Below are positions 34,732-46,245 of a DNA stretch of 64,000 nucleotides, one piece after another; within the stretch, counting starts at the first letter, position 1; every line of letters starts with the position of its first letter. This DNA is from Brachypodium distachyon. Taxonomy: Eukaryota; Streptophyta; Magnoliopsida; Poales; Poaceae. The stretch lies in NCBI RefSeq assembly GCF_000005505.3, contig NC_016134.3, positions 1,922,001 to 1,986,000 on the forward strand, read 5' to 3'. The notes beneath the pieces are model-generated. The model searched no databases and was not told the origin of the DNA. It saw only the letters and a list, made by a program, of their open reading frames with translations. Both the position numbers and the translations under genes were made by a program.

Positions 34732-35970
34732 TGAAAGGGCATTTCTCTCCTAAGTGATTTTGGTGGTGATGACAACGTATTGTGTTATCTAATCGTGTGC
34801 TAAGCATTTCAGATTTTATAAAGACCTTGGCACAAGACGATGTGTGGACCCTCAAGAAGAAAAGAAGGGTAGCGGTGTTTAGCGTCTTTTTTGGTTGATT
34901 TGAGTCATAGGACGTCCATACTATTAAGAGAAAATCCACAAGGGAAGGTAACGGGTGAATCAATTTCACGTACACATCTACACAAAATTGCACCCACTAA
35001 AAAGCCTACCCACAAAAGAAGAACCTAGTTCAAATCCCCAGTTCTGGCACTCCAGGTCTACAGGTGGCGGAAGTTCCGGTTAACTTCTGCCCAAACCTCC
35101 GGGTGCTCTCGTTTAGCCCTGGTGGAATATGCGGAACTTCCGGGTATTATGCGGAAGTTCCGGCTGGCTAAACCCCGGAAGTTCCGGCCTGTCCCATGTT
35201 TGTGCCTAACGGCTCGATTTTTGGGGACCCCATTTATATACCCCTTTGTCGCCCAACGAGCTTCATGCCCGAGTACAGCCAAGAACACCATTTCTCTCCC
35301 CAAGAACTCCAAAGCTTTAATCTACAAGATCTTCCTCCCTAGCCACTTCCAACTCTTGATTCTTTGAGAATTGGAGGAGAAGATCTTGATCTAGGATTTC
35401 ACCAAGTCAAAAAATTGATTCCCCTTGTTTGCTTTGTGGATTTCATTTCTCTTGGGTATTTGGAAACCCTAGACAGAAGCGGTTGCCTTGAGCTCTCCCT
35501 TGGTGTTGAGGAGCTCGGGGATTGGATTGGGAGCCTCCAATTGAGTTGTGGGGCTAGCCCCGGTCAAGTTTGTAAGGGTTTGGACTTCGCCCCCAAGGAA
35601 ACCAGTAGTGGAGCTCACCTCGCCTTTTTGGTGTTGTGAGAGGAGAATAGAGTGAGCCTTTGTGGCGCCTCTACCTTTGTGGTAGAGAACTCCTCCAAAC
35701 GGAGAAGTACACCTACCCCAATCGGTGGAACTCCGGTGAAATCTTCGTCTCTCGTGTGGTATCGCTTTTCACCCTTTACATTCTTGCAATCTTAATTGTG
35801 ATATTGTTGCTTCGGCTATTGCACTTCATACTAGAGTTGAATTCACTTTAGAGAATTTAGTAAGCCCTAGGATTAAGTGTTAATTTGTATCTTTTAAGAA
35901 AAAAAAAAGAGAACATAAAATTTGTTAGCCGCCTATTCACCCCCCTCTAGTCGACCATACCGATCTTTCA
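34732..35970 (+). mobile_element. 5' LTR of an LTR retrotransposon (1239 bp)
   Basis: Begins TGAAAGGGCATTTCTCTCCT and ends GACCATACCGATCTTTCA, so the terminal TGAAAG...CTTTCA inverted repeat is intact. It is followed two bases later by TGGTATCAGAGCC (35973-35985), the binding site for initiator methionine tRNA. Preceding five bases are CCAGG (34727-34731), the presumed target duplication. The tail TTCACCCCCCTCTAGTCGA is typical of grass LTRs. The matching 3' LTR is absent from this window, so the element is truncated or rearranged. Confidence 0.8.
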
Positions 35971-36596
35971 ATTGGTATCAGAGCCTCGTCTCTTAATTAG
36001 GGCTTTATCGCTCTTAAGAGTATGGTTGACGAACATAGGAACCCCTCACCCGTAGGAACCGAGATTGTTGATGAAAATGCTCCACTCACTTTTAAATCTA
36101 TCAAGATGCTTTTGGATAGCTTACAAAATGTGATTCTTGATAAAGTTGATCAAAAGCTTAGTGAGCACCTACCCACCAAAGCCTCTACTTCCAAACCGTG
36201 TCTTCCCAAGACAAGCCACCAAATGCGGTGGATTTGACTAAAGATGATTTGGATGCCAAAACTCGTAAAAAGGCTAAGTCTCAAGAAGAGAGTGCAAAAA
36301 AATCCCAAGGTAGGAGTGGTGATGGGTTGTATGGAGAGGTGGCACCTGCACCTTCTTATTATAGCCATCGCCACGGGCAAATGCTTCCTATGTTCAATCA
36401 AGGAGATCCCCCAATACTAACCTCTACTAACTACGTTGATTGGTTTCATAAAATGAGAACTCATTTCAAGAGTACTTCAACGGAGTTATGGAGAATCATT
36501 GATGAAGGATTTTACATCCATGATCCAAGGAATATGACGCCAAGAGAGTTTGTGGACAAGCAACTCAACCAACGTGCAATTAGAATGCTTCCGTGA
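35971..36596 (+). pseudogene. Truncated gag region of the LTR retrotransposon
   Basis: An ATG at 36022 opens a frame (VDEHRNPSPVGTEIVDENAP ...) that runs to 36237. The continuation lies in another frame from 36198, so a frameshift separates them. The second part contains PPILTSTNYVDWFHKMRTHF and TELWRIIDEGF, resembling the gag (UBN2-like) region of copia-type elements. Coding similarity stops abruptly at about 36596, where unrelated GC-rich DNA begins. No pol is present. Confidence 0.65.
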
Positions 36597-37640
36597 AGTG
36601 AACGATGTGGGTCCGGCAGGTGGCGTGGTTGAGGAGGCGGCCGGAGCTGCTGCCCGGGGCGTGGCGGCGCGCTGCGAGGGTTTCCTGCTCAGGATCCTTG
36701 TGGCAGCCAGTGAGGCCAGAGGCCACAGCGCGGCTGCTCCGGGGAGTGGCGGCGCGCTGCGGGGGCGTGGCAGCCGGTGAGGTCGGCATGGGCCGGTGAG
36801 AAGGCTGGTGCGGTGGCTCAGGAGCTGATGGCGCTGGATTTGCTTTGGCGTCGCCGGATCCGTGTGAGGCGCCTGCGTCGTGGCTGGAGGCACCGGCGTG
36901 TGTGAGGTGGTCGTGGCATTCTAGCCTGTGGGTGTTGGGCTCCATGGTGTGCGGCGGGTTCCGTCGGCGTCCGGGAGCGGTGGTGGAGGCCACTGGTGAG
37001 CCTTCCACAGCCCTTTGGCTCGCTGCGAAGTTCCTCCTGTCTGCAGGGGGTTGTTTGTGGCTGCCGGTGAAAACCCTGCATCGACTTCGTCCGTGCCGGC
37101 GATGACGACGTCCTCGGGCGTCGTTTCTCTTCTTGAAGGCATCGTCGTGAAGCTCATGGCACCCGCACCCCTTTTCCAATTAAGGTGCTTCCGAGTGAAA
37201 GCTCTGATCTGGTTTTTTTGGATCAGGCAACGGTGGCGTCTTCGGACGTCGTGCCCTCCTTGGAGGCGTTGCCTTGGAGCCCTCGACTGGCGGCAGAGGT
37301 TTCTTGTGGCCGTGAGTTGTACTTGTCAGGGTACGTGATCTCCTCTTTGCTTCGGTCGCCGAAGAAGCCCAGTTCTTCCTACCTTCTTCTGACGTCAGGA
37401 GCTGCTCCCTGTTCAGCGTCGTTGGAGCGTGTGGTGGTTCGTCTTTGCGGTTGCTACTTGTTTAGTCGGTTTTGCTTTGTAATGCTCGTTGTCATGGTTT
37501 TCGTGCGGCTTTCCTTAAATAAGACGTGCATTGTATGGTTTTCAGCTCGGTTTCCTTATAAAACGGAGCCACTCTATTCTTTTTAAATGAAATGCAGGAG
37601 CACCCTGTGCTCTTGACGAGGTTCCGTCAAAAAATAAATT
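36597..37640. mobile_element. Unclassified retroelement-like segment joined to the gag fragment
   Basis: GC-rich DNA with GGCGGCGCGCTGCG repeated at about 36662 and 36747 passes into a T-rich 3' part ending AAATGAAATGCAGGAGCACC and CCGTCAAAAAATAAAT. That tail resembles a non-LTR retrotransposon end. Frames on both strands lack known domains. The sharp junction at 36596 suggests a nested insertion or a template-switch chimera. Confidence 0.35.
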
Positions 37641-38239
37641 TTGCAGTGCATATTCTCCATGCATAGAAGCCATCGTGATCGCCAGAAGGCATCGTCGACG
37701 TAGATGACCGAAGGAAACGCCGATGAGCTCCATGCCGTTCTGCATACTGGCGTAGGAAACGTAGATCGCATACGCCATCAGTGTTGCGATGTCGGCAACG
37801 CCTGGCTCATTAAAATGGTAGTTAGTACGAAAAAAGATGGCACCCCGAGGTTTATCCATCTGCATGCCACCCCGAGGTTAGCATGGCTCATTAGCGGGCA
37901 CCATACCCGATCTGCCTGCTGTTATCTCAATGGTTGATAGTGGGGGGAGTAAGTACACCTGGTTGTACAAAAAGATGTTTATATATACTGTTACGAAGTA
38001 CTTGTTAGCTTCGGGTAGCAAACTGCAGAACTGCAAATAGCTTCTGCTTGTTTTTTGGTACACAGACAGACACCCAATGTACAACTACATTCAGTATATT
38101 ACATATAGAGCGCATGCAGGCATCATCACTCGAATTGAAATTACCTATATAGGAAGAGGAAGCATACGGGATCTTAAAACCTTCTGTACTGATGATCAGG
38201 ACATATAAGTAGGGTGGTTTCAAAAAAAATAAAAATCGA
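37641..38239. other. Unassigned; one possible gene remnant on the minus strand
   Basis: A minus-strand frame within 37542-37865 reads FNEPGVADIATLMAYAIYVS and continues with MQNGMELIGVSFGHLRRR. It has the look of a membrane-spanning protein fragment, but I cannot name a family. No start or splice context supports a complete gene. Confidence 0.25.
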
Positions 38240-38900
38240 CGAACCCCCAAAACCATCACGCGCGGGGGCAGTTGGTGCTTGAAATCGAAGCGATCGTCAG
38301 TGAACTCAGAACCCTCAAAGCCATAGGAAGGCTCAGTTCGTGTTTGAAATCTAATGGCGCACGCATCATCATGAATTGAAATCGCCCTCGAAATCATCAC
38401 GCACGGGCACGGCAGGTCGTGAAATCCAATTCGCTATCATCGCAAATAAGAAATCGCGCAAAAACATCGATCACGCACGGGAATTCTCAATTTAAATCCA
38501 TCTATCACGCACGGGAATTCGAAATTGAAAACCAATCAGCGCAGCATCATTACCTACTTGAAATCGTCTCCAAAACCATCACGCACGGGTACGGCAGTTC
38601 GTGAAATCCAATTAGCGATCATTGCATCGCCCAAACCCATCTATCACGAACGGGAGTTCGAAATTGAAAACCAGTCGGCGCAGCATCATTACCTACTTGA
38701 AATCGCCCCCAAAACCAGCATGCACGGGGCACTGCAGTTCGTGAAATCGAATTAGCGATCATTGCATACTTGAAATCGCCCAAAACCATCTATCACGCAC
38801 GGAAATTCGCAATTGAAAACCAACTAGCGCAGCATCATCACCTAATTGAAATCGCCCCCAAAACCATCATGCACGGCATCAAAAACCATCGCGCACGCAC
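38240..38900. repeat. Tandem repeat, about 140-150-bp period
   Basis: Units share GAAATTGAAAACCAATCAGC, GCAGCATCATTACCTACTTGA, AAATCGCCCCCAAAACCATC, ATGCACGGG and GCAGTTCGTGAAATC. The GCAGCATCAT anchor occurs at 38541, 38680 and 38829; partial, more diverged units extend to the left. It precedes a GC-rich gene-like segment at 39.3 kb and may be a decayed leader duplication. Confidence 0.65.
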
Positions 38901-40835
38901 GCGTATTTGAAAGCAACCAAAAAAACAGCAGGAGCCAGGCATTCTCGAAATCGAATCGAACCTGGTCCTTCGGGATTCCACTCCCCCGCGTCCTTCGTCA
39001 TCCCCGCCTTGCTATTGCTTGGAGCTGACATGAATCCGGCGCAGGAGGAAGAGCGGGCGCTGTTTTGGAGAAGGGAATGGCGGTGACAGGCAGGCAGCAC
39101 TCTCGAAAAGTTTAAATTCTATCAGGCCTGGGATCTAGCAGGAGTCTCGGTCCGTCGGGATGGAATTCTGGCCCAGCATACCGTAAAGCACAGTGGGCCA
39201 TTTGAGATGAGGACATGCGCCATTTGGAGACTCAAGATGGGCCATTTTCGAACCGGCACATGTCTTCACGTATTCTGGCCCAACATACCGTATTCCAACG
39301 CTGCCTCCTCCTCCTCCGCCCAAATGGGGCTCGGCCTCGGGCTAGGGTTAGGGGCCATGGGCGGCCTCGTCCCCGCCGACGGCGACCGTCTTCCCTCGTC
39401 GCGCGCCTCGCTGCCGAGATGGAATCTTGAAGGTGCTGTCCGTCTCCATCGAGCCGCACCCGGACAGGGAACTCGCCAGGGCGCTCCACGCGCTGCGCGA
39501 CGCCAACCACAAGCCCGAGATGGCCGTCGCCGTCGCCATGTTCGCCTCCCGTTCGTGGATAAGGCCGTCGACGGCGCCACCAACTAGCCTTCGCCCCTGT
39601 CGACGGGAGTGAGTTCCTGGGCCATCTCCCGAGGTCTAGCGCGCGCGGCGCCCGGACGGCTATCTTGCATTCTTCTTCTTGGGGATTATATCGATCGACC
39701 TCTCCTCGTACATCTGCCAAAGAGGTTGGACCAGATTCACCAGAGCTTTGATTCGTTTCTGTTCTAAAGTTGTCGGCTCAAGTGTTTGGGGGAGCTTTGC
39801 TGTGCGACGAGGATTCACTCAAGTACCGCCACTGACGCGTGCTAATTTTTTTGCCTATGAAATTTATTTTGTTGCGTACAGTAAGAACTCGTAGCAGAAC
39901 AAGCGCCCTTGAAGTTTTTATGCATAGCTACGCAGAAAGGAAAACTGCAGTTGTGGTTAATGCACCAATATGTTGCTGACATTCTGAAGAACTGCTTTGG
40001 AGTCATCTTCTCGAACATTCTTGTTTAATTTGAGCCCTTCATTTCTTTAAGCTCCATAAATTAGCAAACACTGCCTCAATCGGTTCAGATTGTTAATTCA
40101 TTTGTACTTTGGCGCATCAAAATGTGTCCTTATTTCGTGCCTTTTATAATTCCATGGATTTATTTTTCACTTGAAAGTGCTTCTGGTGCTGGTATTACTA
40201 TTGGTAAGGGTTGCCCTCAGTTATATTTCGCCCAAAAGTCGATTAGAATGCTAAACATGACCATTAGCGGCTAAGCTTTCCCAGTGACGACTTGAGTAGC
40301 AATCACGTGAGGATAGTTTTTTACCGGATGCAGTGAAAAGAATTATATGGACATGTTGGATTTTCTTTTTTAGAATATATGGACATGTTGGATGGTACAG
40401 GTTTTGCGCAACGGCAGGATGGTCCAGGTGGACGCATGCAACGGGACTTATAGACATGGGCCAAAACAGGTGTCTGTCCAATGGTCCAGGTTGCCACTGG
40501 ACTGGTACGAAAACAAGGCCCGTGCGGTGCAGTATTTATGAGAAGGAACTGACCATTCGCCCAGGAAACACAGTGGAGAACATGGGCCAAATCAGGAGTA
40601 TGCAATAAATGCGATCTGCAGCTGGGCCAAGCGGACGGGATACGGACCGGCTACGTAAAAGGGTTCACTCCTCTACTAAAAAGTATGGTCCCTTCCAAAA
40701 AATAAAAACTAAAAGCATGGCCAATGTACCGATTCTAGAGACGTGACACAAGCACCGGTTTTACAAAATGAAACAATGTAGCATGTGCTTAGCTTTTCTC
40801 AATGGACCCCATTAAATAATATAAGTAGAATACTA
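38901..40835. other. Intergenic; gene-like GC-rich segment at about 39325-39600
   Basis: From 39325 a plus-strand ATG (GLGLGLGAMGGLVPADGDRL) and, in a different frame, VSIEPHPDRELARALHALRD and AMFASRSWIRPS suggest a captured or broken first exon. A frame change occurs near 39425. I do not recognise the family. The segment is flanked by two near-copies of ATTCTGGCCCAGCATACCGT (39165 and 39271). Elsewhere, nothing is supported. Confidence 0.3.
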
Positions 40836-40948
40836 CTTTCTCCGTTTCATAATTCTTGTATCAAATTTACCCATAATTGGATGTATTTATTTTTAAAATG
40901 CGTTTAGATACATGTAATATTTCGACAAGAATTATGTAACGGAGGGAA
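40836..40948. mobile_element. Stowaway-type MITE
   Basis: CTTTCTCCGTTTCATAATTC at the left and GAATTATGTAACGGAGGGAA at the right, with TA on both sides. Confidence 0.75.
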
Positions 40949-42142
40949 TACTTTCTAACGAGGTGGGGGAGAAGACGGGAGGGGCCGAGGGGGGAAAGAG
41001 CAGCGCGTGGGCTCCACCGGAGTCAACCTATTCTTTGAACCGACGCTTCTACTTGATGCGATTCTAGCAAAAATTTCTTAGCCACCCACACCACTCTGCA
41101 TCGCCATTCCGCCATGACATTACGACAAGCCTCCGGTTGCCCAAATCCACCCTGAGCGCTGCCCTCCTTCACGGATTCGGGCCTGTGCCGGCACCGATCT
41201 GCTGCCATCGCCGGCATGGCGAAACGCTGTGGCGGAGCACCTCGAGGTGGAGGCAGTCCTCCAGTGCCTGCATACATGACCTAAAAAGAAACCAAAAACA
41301 AAAATAATGGGAATCTAATTAATTTTGGGTATCCAGATTTAGGTATACCACAAAAGTTGTCAACATTTGAGTACCTACCCAGCACTGTACTTCACCCGAT
41401 ACGTTGAATTGAATAATGGCTAGGTTTAAATGTTTTCCGGTTTGCACCAAATACAGCTTTTCAGCCGATACGTTCCACCTGCTATGATATACCCTTTTTT
41501 TGCTACGAGGTACAGCTTGCTAAACAAAAGAAAACAAAAGTCGGGCTAAGATCGATCGATGTCCAATGGCGGATGCAATGCAAAGAAGAGCAAAGCAGAC
41601 ACATCCTATATTTTGACTTGGGATGGATTGTTTCGATCGAGTCTCCAACGGTCAGTGGATGACGAGGCTTGGAATGACCAAAAAGGTTTTCTTCGGGAAA
41701 TGTCCCGGACGTGGCGGGGATGGGCCGTGAACGCAGACCGGCCGGGCTGATCTCCTCAGCGCATGCAAACTCATCTCAAAGGGAAAGAAACCTCCGCATT
41801 TATCCAAATCGTTTCATATGAAGGCTCATGACCAAAATACACGACCGAATAAAAACCTTCATTTTCCTTTAAAAAATGGAAACCTCCATTTTTTTTAAAG
41901 TGGTCCACATTTTTCATTTCTTTTCGAAATTTGGGAAAAATACGTGGAGTCCCCATCTGTGCAAGACTCATCCAAACCTTGTACACTTGTTTTTTTGGCT
42001 CACATGTCAAAAACTCAATAAAAGATAAAAGGGAAGTTAACATTGGACAACTTGGTATTTTGTCTACCCTTATGTGTCCAAAGACCTCCCAAATGGACAA
42101 ATAGGGAGGACAAATGGGTGCTCATCCTTGGAGATGTCCTAA
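40949..42142. other. Intergenic
   Basis: No recognised gene. A minus-strand frame near 41023-41277 is Ala/Arg/Gly-rich without a domain. The last 300 bases are AT-rich flank of the next element. Confidence 0.35.
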
Positions 42143-43144
42143 GAGCATCTCTAGCAGATACCGAACTGGGACGGGCCGAACTCGGATTTCAGTTTTAGGC
42201 CCAAAAAACGGACCGATCAGCTACCGAAAACTGGCCCAGCCCGGAAAAATCTTTTCAAGGAACCAAACGCCACCTCCAAAGCATGTATATCTACGGCTTG
42301 GAGGAGTCTTTTCGGTTCCAAATCCGAAACCCTCTTCGCCGCGAAACCCCCTCCTCCGCCGCCGCGCCCCATCTCCGGCGACCTAGACCGAAGAAATGGA
42401 GGCTCAAGACTCCTCCCCCCACCCCACAGCCCCCGGCGCCTCCGCCTCCGCCGTCTCAACCATTTCCGGCACCCCTAGGTTACCGGAGATGCTACCGCTG
42501 CCGACAGCGGCGATTCCTCTTGGGATAGTGCGTCGGAAGGAGAAATGATGTCCGACGCCGACAAGGACGAGGACCCCATCGAGAGGGCCAAGAAGGAGTG
42601 TTGGATCACCCTCATCCTCGATGACGTCCGCCGTGAGACTCTGGACCAGGAGAGGGTGGAGACGGCCGTCAGCTTGTCGCTCGTCCGCGAGGACGACGAG
42701 GCGGTCGTCAAGACCATGGCGAGGTCCGAGAGGACGGCATTCCTAGAGGATCCTCGCTGGGCGGAGAAGTTCACCATCGACATGTGCGAGGCCGTCCTCC
42801 GCTCCAAAACCGACAAGTAGGCCGACACTGGCGACGAACCCCTCCGCGTTAGTTATTTATTAAAGTATTGTATGAACTTCGTTTATTTAGAACTTCGGTT
42901 TAGATCGACTACATGAACTTCGCTTAATATCTATGTGTGTTTGTTCTGTTGTTTGATGAATTGGAATCGATTTTGTTGCTATATTGACGAGAATCAATAC
43001 TACGCTTCTTAGTTTTCGAAATGTTCGGATCTTGGTTCGGTTTCTGGTTCTGCCCCGATGCGATCTGTACTGAAAACGTGAATTCAGCCCAACCAAACTC
43101 ACGGAATTTGGGCCAGCCACGATCGGTATCCGCTAGAGATCTCT
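42143..43144. mobile_element. Element with terminal inverted repeats and one coding region (about 1.0 kb)
   Basis: The left end GAGCATCTCTAGCAGATACC is mirrored by CGGTATCCGCTAGAGATCTC at the right, matching 18 of 21 positions. GAGCATCTC-type ends are common among grass DNA transposons. I cannot fix the superfamily because the flanking 3 bases (TAA left, TAC or ACT right) are ambiguous. The interior holds one protein-coding region (next entry) and a T-rich 3' part. Confidence 0.6.
42398..42820 (+). pseudogene. Small acidic protein gene inside the inverted-repeat element, frameshifted
   Basis: ATG 42398 starts MEAQDSSPHPTAPGASAS and runs to about 42478. There the sensible continuation lies in another frame: TGDATAADSGDSSWDSASEG, then MMSDADKDEDPIERAKKECW, ILDDVRRETLDQ and a stop at 42820. 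A two-base difference at the TAGG near 42476 explains the shift. The product would be about 140 residues, acidic and helical, with no domain I recognise. It is probably a captured host gene fragment or an element-specific protein. Alternatively translation could begin at the internal ATG 42545 (91 aa). Confidence 0.45.
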
Positions 43145-43801
43145 ACTACGAGTCAGGCAGGCTGAATAGCGAGGCACCACATACGTGTTGAGCGTCCACG
43201 TCGTGAGATACCGCTGGTCCCACCGGCCCTGTCTAGTGTATGTGCCAAAGCTGATGGGTATCTGCGCCCAGCTGGCTGAGCTGTGTCCGGACGTGTCGTC
43301 GTCTGCTCCACACGGCGCACATCTGTGAATCCTCTGACTTAAGCCACCTGTATTTGTGAGTCTGAACGTGGATCCCACGGTTGGCTGGTCCACTTGTGAG
43401 CCGGCAGTGACTTAAGTCATCACAAGACCACCGTTTCGGATGCAACCGCCGGCCGACGGCGTTGATACTTGTTAACATGCTTGTTAAATACCGCCGACGA
43501 CGAGCCGCCTTGCATGTAAAAAAACCCGCCATGCATGCACACACAGACTCATCGACATGCATGCACTAGTTAGCTAGCTCTCTGCATGCCGACTGCCGCC
43601 CGCCGCCAAAAGTAGCTCCACTCTCCTATAGTGAGTGAGTGAGTGCCCTAGCTAGCCAGCAGCTCGACTTCGATCTTCTCTAGCTATATATACATACAGC
43701 CAGCCAGACCGGAGTTGGTAATTAATTTATGCACTTCACGCCTGCCGGCAAGGGCTCATGCATATATCTTCTTCTTTTTCTTCTTCTTCTTCGAGTATGT
43801 A
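43145..43801. promoter_or_regulatory. Upstream region of pseudogene E, with TATA-like box
   Basis: CTCTCCTATAGTGAGTGAGTG near 43622-43645 matches, in inverted orientation, the upstream region of gene A. TATATATAC at about 43685-43693 is the likely old TATA box. A CTT-rich microsatellite lies at 43770-43795. Confidence 0.4.
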
Positions 43802-43914
43802 CTCCCTCCGATCCATATTTATTGTCTCAAATTTGTCCAAATATGAATGTATCTATGCTTAAAAAACATCTAGATACATGTAATATTTCGACAACTAATA
43901 TGGATCGGAGGAAG
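43802..43914. mobile_element. Stowaway-type MITE in the leader of pseudogene E
   Basis: CTCCCTCCGATCCATATTTA at the left and TAATATGGATCGGAGGAAG at the right, with TA duplications at 43800-43801 and 43915-43916. Confidence 0.8.
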
Positions 43915-44532
43915 TAGCTGCCTAAAAGATATTAGATGGATGGATGAAGAGGTGCCGGAGTTCCGTGCTGCCGGGACGATCGGCCGCGACGACCAATGAA
44001 CGCTGAGCATCGACGACTACTACTTCACGTGGGTGCATGCATGCAAGGCCAAGTTAATTTGAGGTTGCATATCAGTCAATTCCCTTCTTCAGGCCGGCCG
44101 GATCAATCACGTACGTACTGTTGGATGGATCATGGCACAGACTAACTTGATTTGCAGGCACGAGCTGCTCGAGGTGCTGCGGCACGACGACGAGGAGAAG
44201 CCAGATGCGTCGTTGTCGACGGCGACCGAAAAAGATAGTAACATGGCCGGCGAGTCCGAGATGGCGTCGTGGCTCTGCGAGATCTTCCACCAGCAGCTCG
44301 ATTATTAATATCATCAGTCGGCCACGACCACCAAGTAGTCCACCTTCTTCGGAGGTCGAGGAAGCAGCGCCAGCGACAAGCCGGGAGCCTGCAAGGCCGG
44401 TTCCGGCGGTAGCGGACGGAGAAGAAGGCCTTGTTCCGGAAAAGCCGCGGAGCAGGTACGTACGAGGTCTCTATGCATGCGTGATGCGTGGAGTATATGT
44501 GTGTGTGTGGGGCATGCGCGCGCTTAATGCAA

Positions 44533-45519
44533 TCTATACCAATATATATTAAATTTGAGTTGACGGTGATGGCAGGGTCGCTGCCGTATGTCCTGGCTTG
44601 ATCCTACCCCACGCGGCCCTGCGTCCTGCTCGCACACGGTCGCCCCGATCTGCCTCCGCGATCCGGCTCCTCCTCCCACCACGCCACAAGCAGCGGCAGC
44701 CACCCCAAATCCGAGACGAACTCGAGCATGCCCGACCTCCCGTCCCGCGATCCACATCGCAGCCTCGCTCGAAGTCTGCCTCTCGCCGTGCAGCGCCCCC
44801 GGCGAAGGAGCCTCCGCACAGCCGCCTCGACCACAGGGACCCGGTCGCGCGCCCGCCGCCGCCCGCTTCCTTCCATCCGCACCTTGCTCCCAACGCTGCC
44901 GCGACGGTGACGCATGCCTGGAATCCGTCAGTGTCGCTCTGGCTCCTCATCCTCTTCCTCTTCCTCTGCTAGAGAATCCCGATCAATCTTGGTCCCTTCC
45001 CCCGACCACTGAAACCATCCATCAATCCCTCAACGTATTGATAGCCTTACGAAGTACTCCACCAGCACAGTTGCTTGGTCTAGCCAGGGATTTCTTGATT
45101 GGTTTTGTTGCTTGAATCCCATGCCCTATCCCAATCAATTTGATCTGAGGAGATTCACTTGCTCTAATCTTCGTATATTATTTCTATCATACCATGTCCA
45201 TTGACGCATCCACAACTAAACATGTTAAGTCAGGTCGGCTTTAATTAATCCCTATGTTCGTTGCCCCTTTTTCTTTCATCCTGTACAATATGGTGTAGAA
45301 AAGAACCGGCAGATTTTGCTTGCATGTATTCGAGAGAGAAGGATTGAAGTTTTTATTATCCACTTGCATCTTATGTTTCTTATGATTTTTCTTGGCTAGC
45401 TGCATACCAATGTTCAAAACTGCATACCTTTGTGCTTTACATATGTGATTCACAAGCAGACGAAAGTAATGAAAACTAACATGGAGTATTCCGTTGCAAC
45501 GCACGGGTTTTTAACTAGT
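44533..45519 (+). mobile_element. Non-autonomous Helitron (987 bp) in intron 2 of pseudogene E
   Basis: The 5' end is TCTATACCAATATATATTAA, the usual grass Helitron start, preceded by host A. The 3' end has CCGTTGCAACGCACGGG (self-complementary) then CTAGT at 45515-45519, followed by host T. There is no target-site duplication, as expected for Helitrons. The interior 44580-44960 is GC-rich with frames on both strands that look like a captured gene exon, but I cannot name the source. No RepHel protein is present. Confidence 0.8.
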
Positions 45520-46245
45520 TGGCATATATGCTTTCAGAGGCGGCGGGACAAGATCAACGACAAGATGAGAACTTTGCAGCAACTCATGCCCACATGCACC
45601 AAGGTATATATGCCCCGCGATTTCTTATGTGTACATTAGTATGTCATGTTGCCGGGACTGCCGACCCCATGTTTACCCTCTTGTAAAAATCTTGTTGCAA
45701 ATTTGTATCGTATCTTCATCTTCGTAGCATGGGCATGGCACGGTCAGTTTAAAACCCTCATTTCGACCTGTTGCTCTCACATAAAATTAGTAACGGTCGA
45801 AAAATAACATCAGTAACGGTCGGGACCGCCGTTACTAACTTCGTGTTACTGATGATGGGTATCATCAGTAACGGTCGCTCCGACCGCTACTGATGTACCA
45901 TCATCAGTAACGGTCACGTTGCCACATCAGTGTCGGTCGAGCGACCGACACTGATACATTTTCGGTATTTAAAAAATAATTAAAACCACAAGAAGTACAC
46001 AGAAAATACACAGAATGTATATACAGCACAACACAGAATGTATATACATCACAACACATAAAAATACATATAAAGCCGCATCACATCACATCACATCACA
46101 TCACATCATTTAAAGCATACAAATGTATATAATGCCGCATCATTTAAAGCATATAAAGAATACAAAATTATCTCACTTCACGACATTGTCAAAATTTCAT
46201 AGAAGCATATAAAGAATACAAATGTATCTCATTTCAAGTTTGAAG

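Noticed and set aside
37542..37865. Membrane transporter gene on the minus strand
   Set aside because: The central part looks membrane-like, but length, borders and family identity cannot be supported; kept only as a possible remnant.
44588..45115. Independent Pro/Arg-rich gene of 175 aa
   Set aside because: It lies wholly inside the Helitron and is open on both strands because of GC content; at most a captured fragment.
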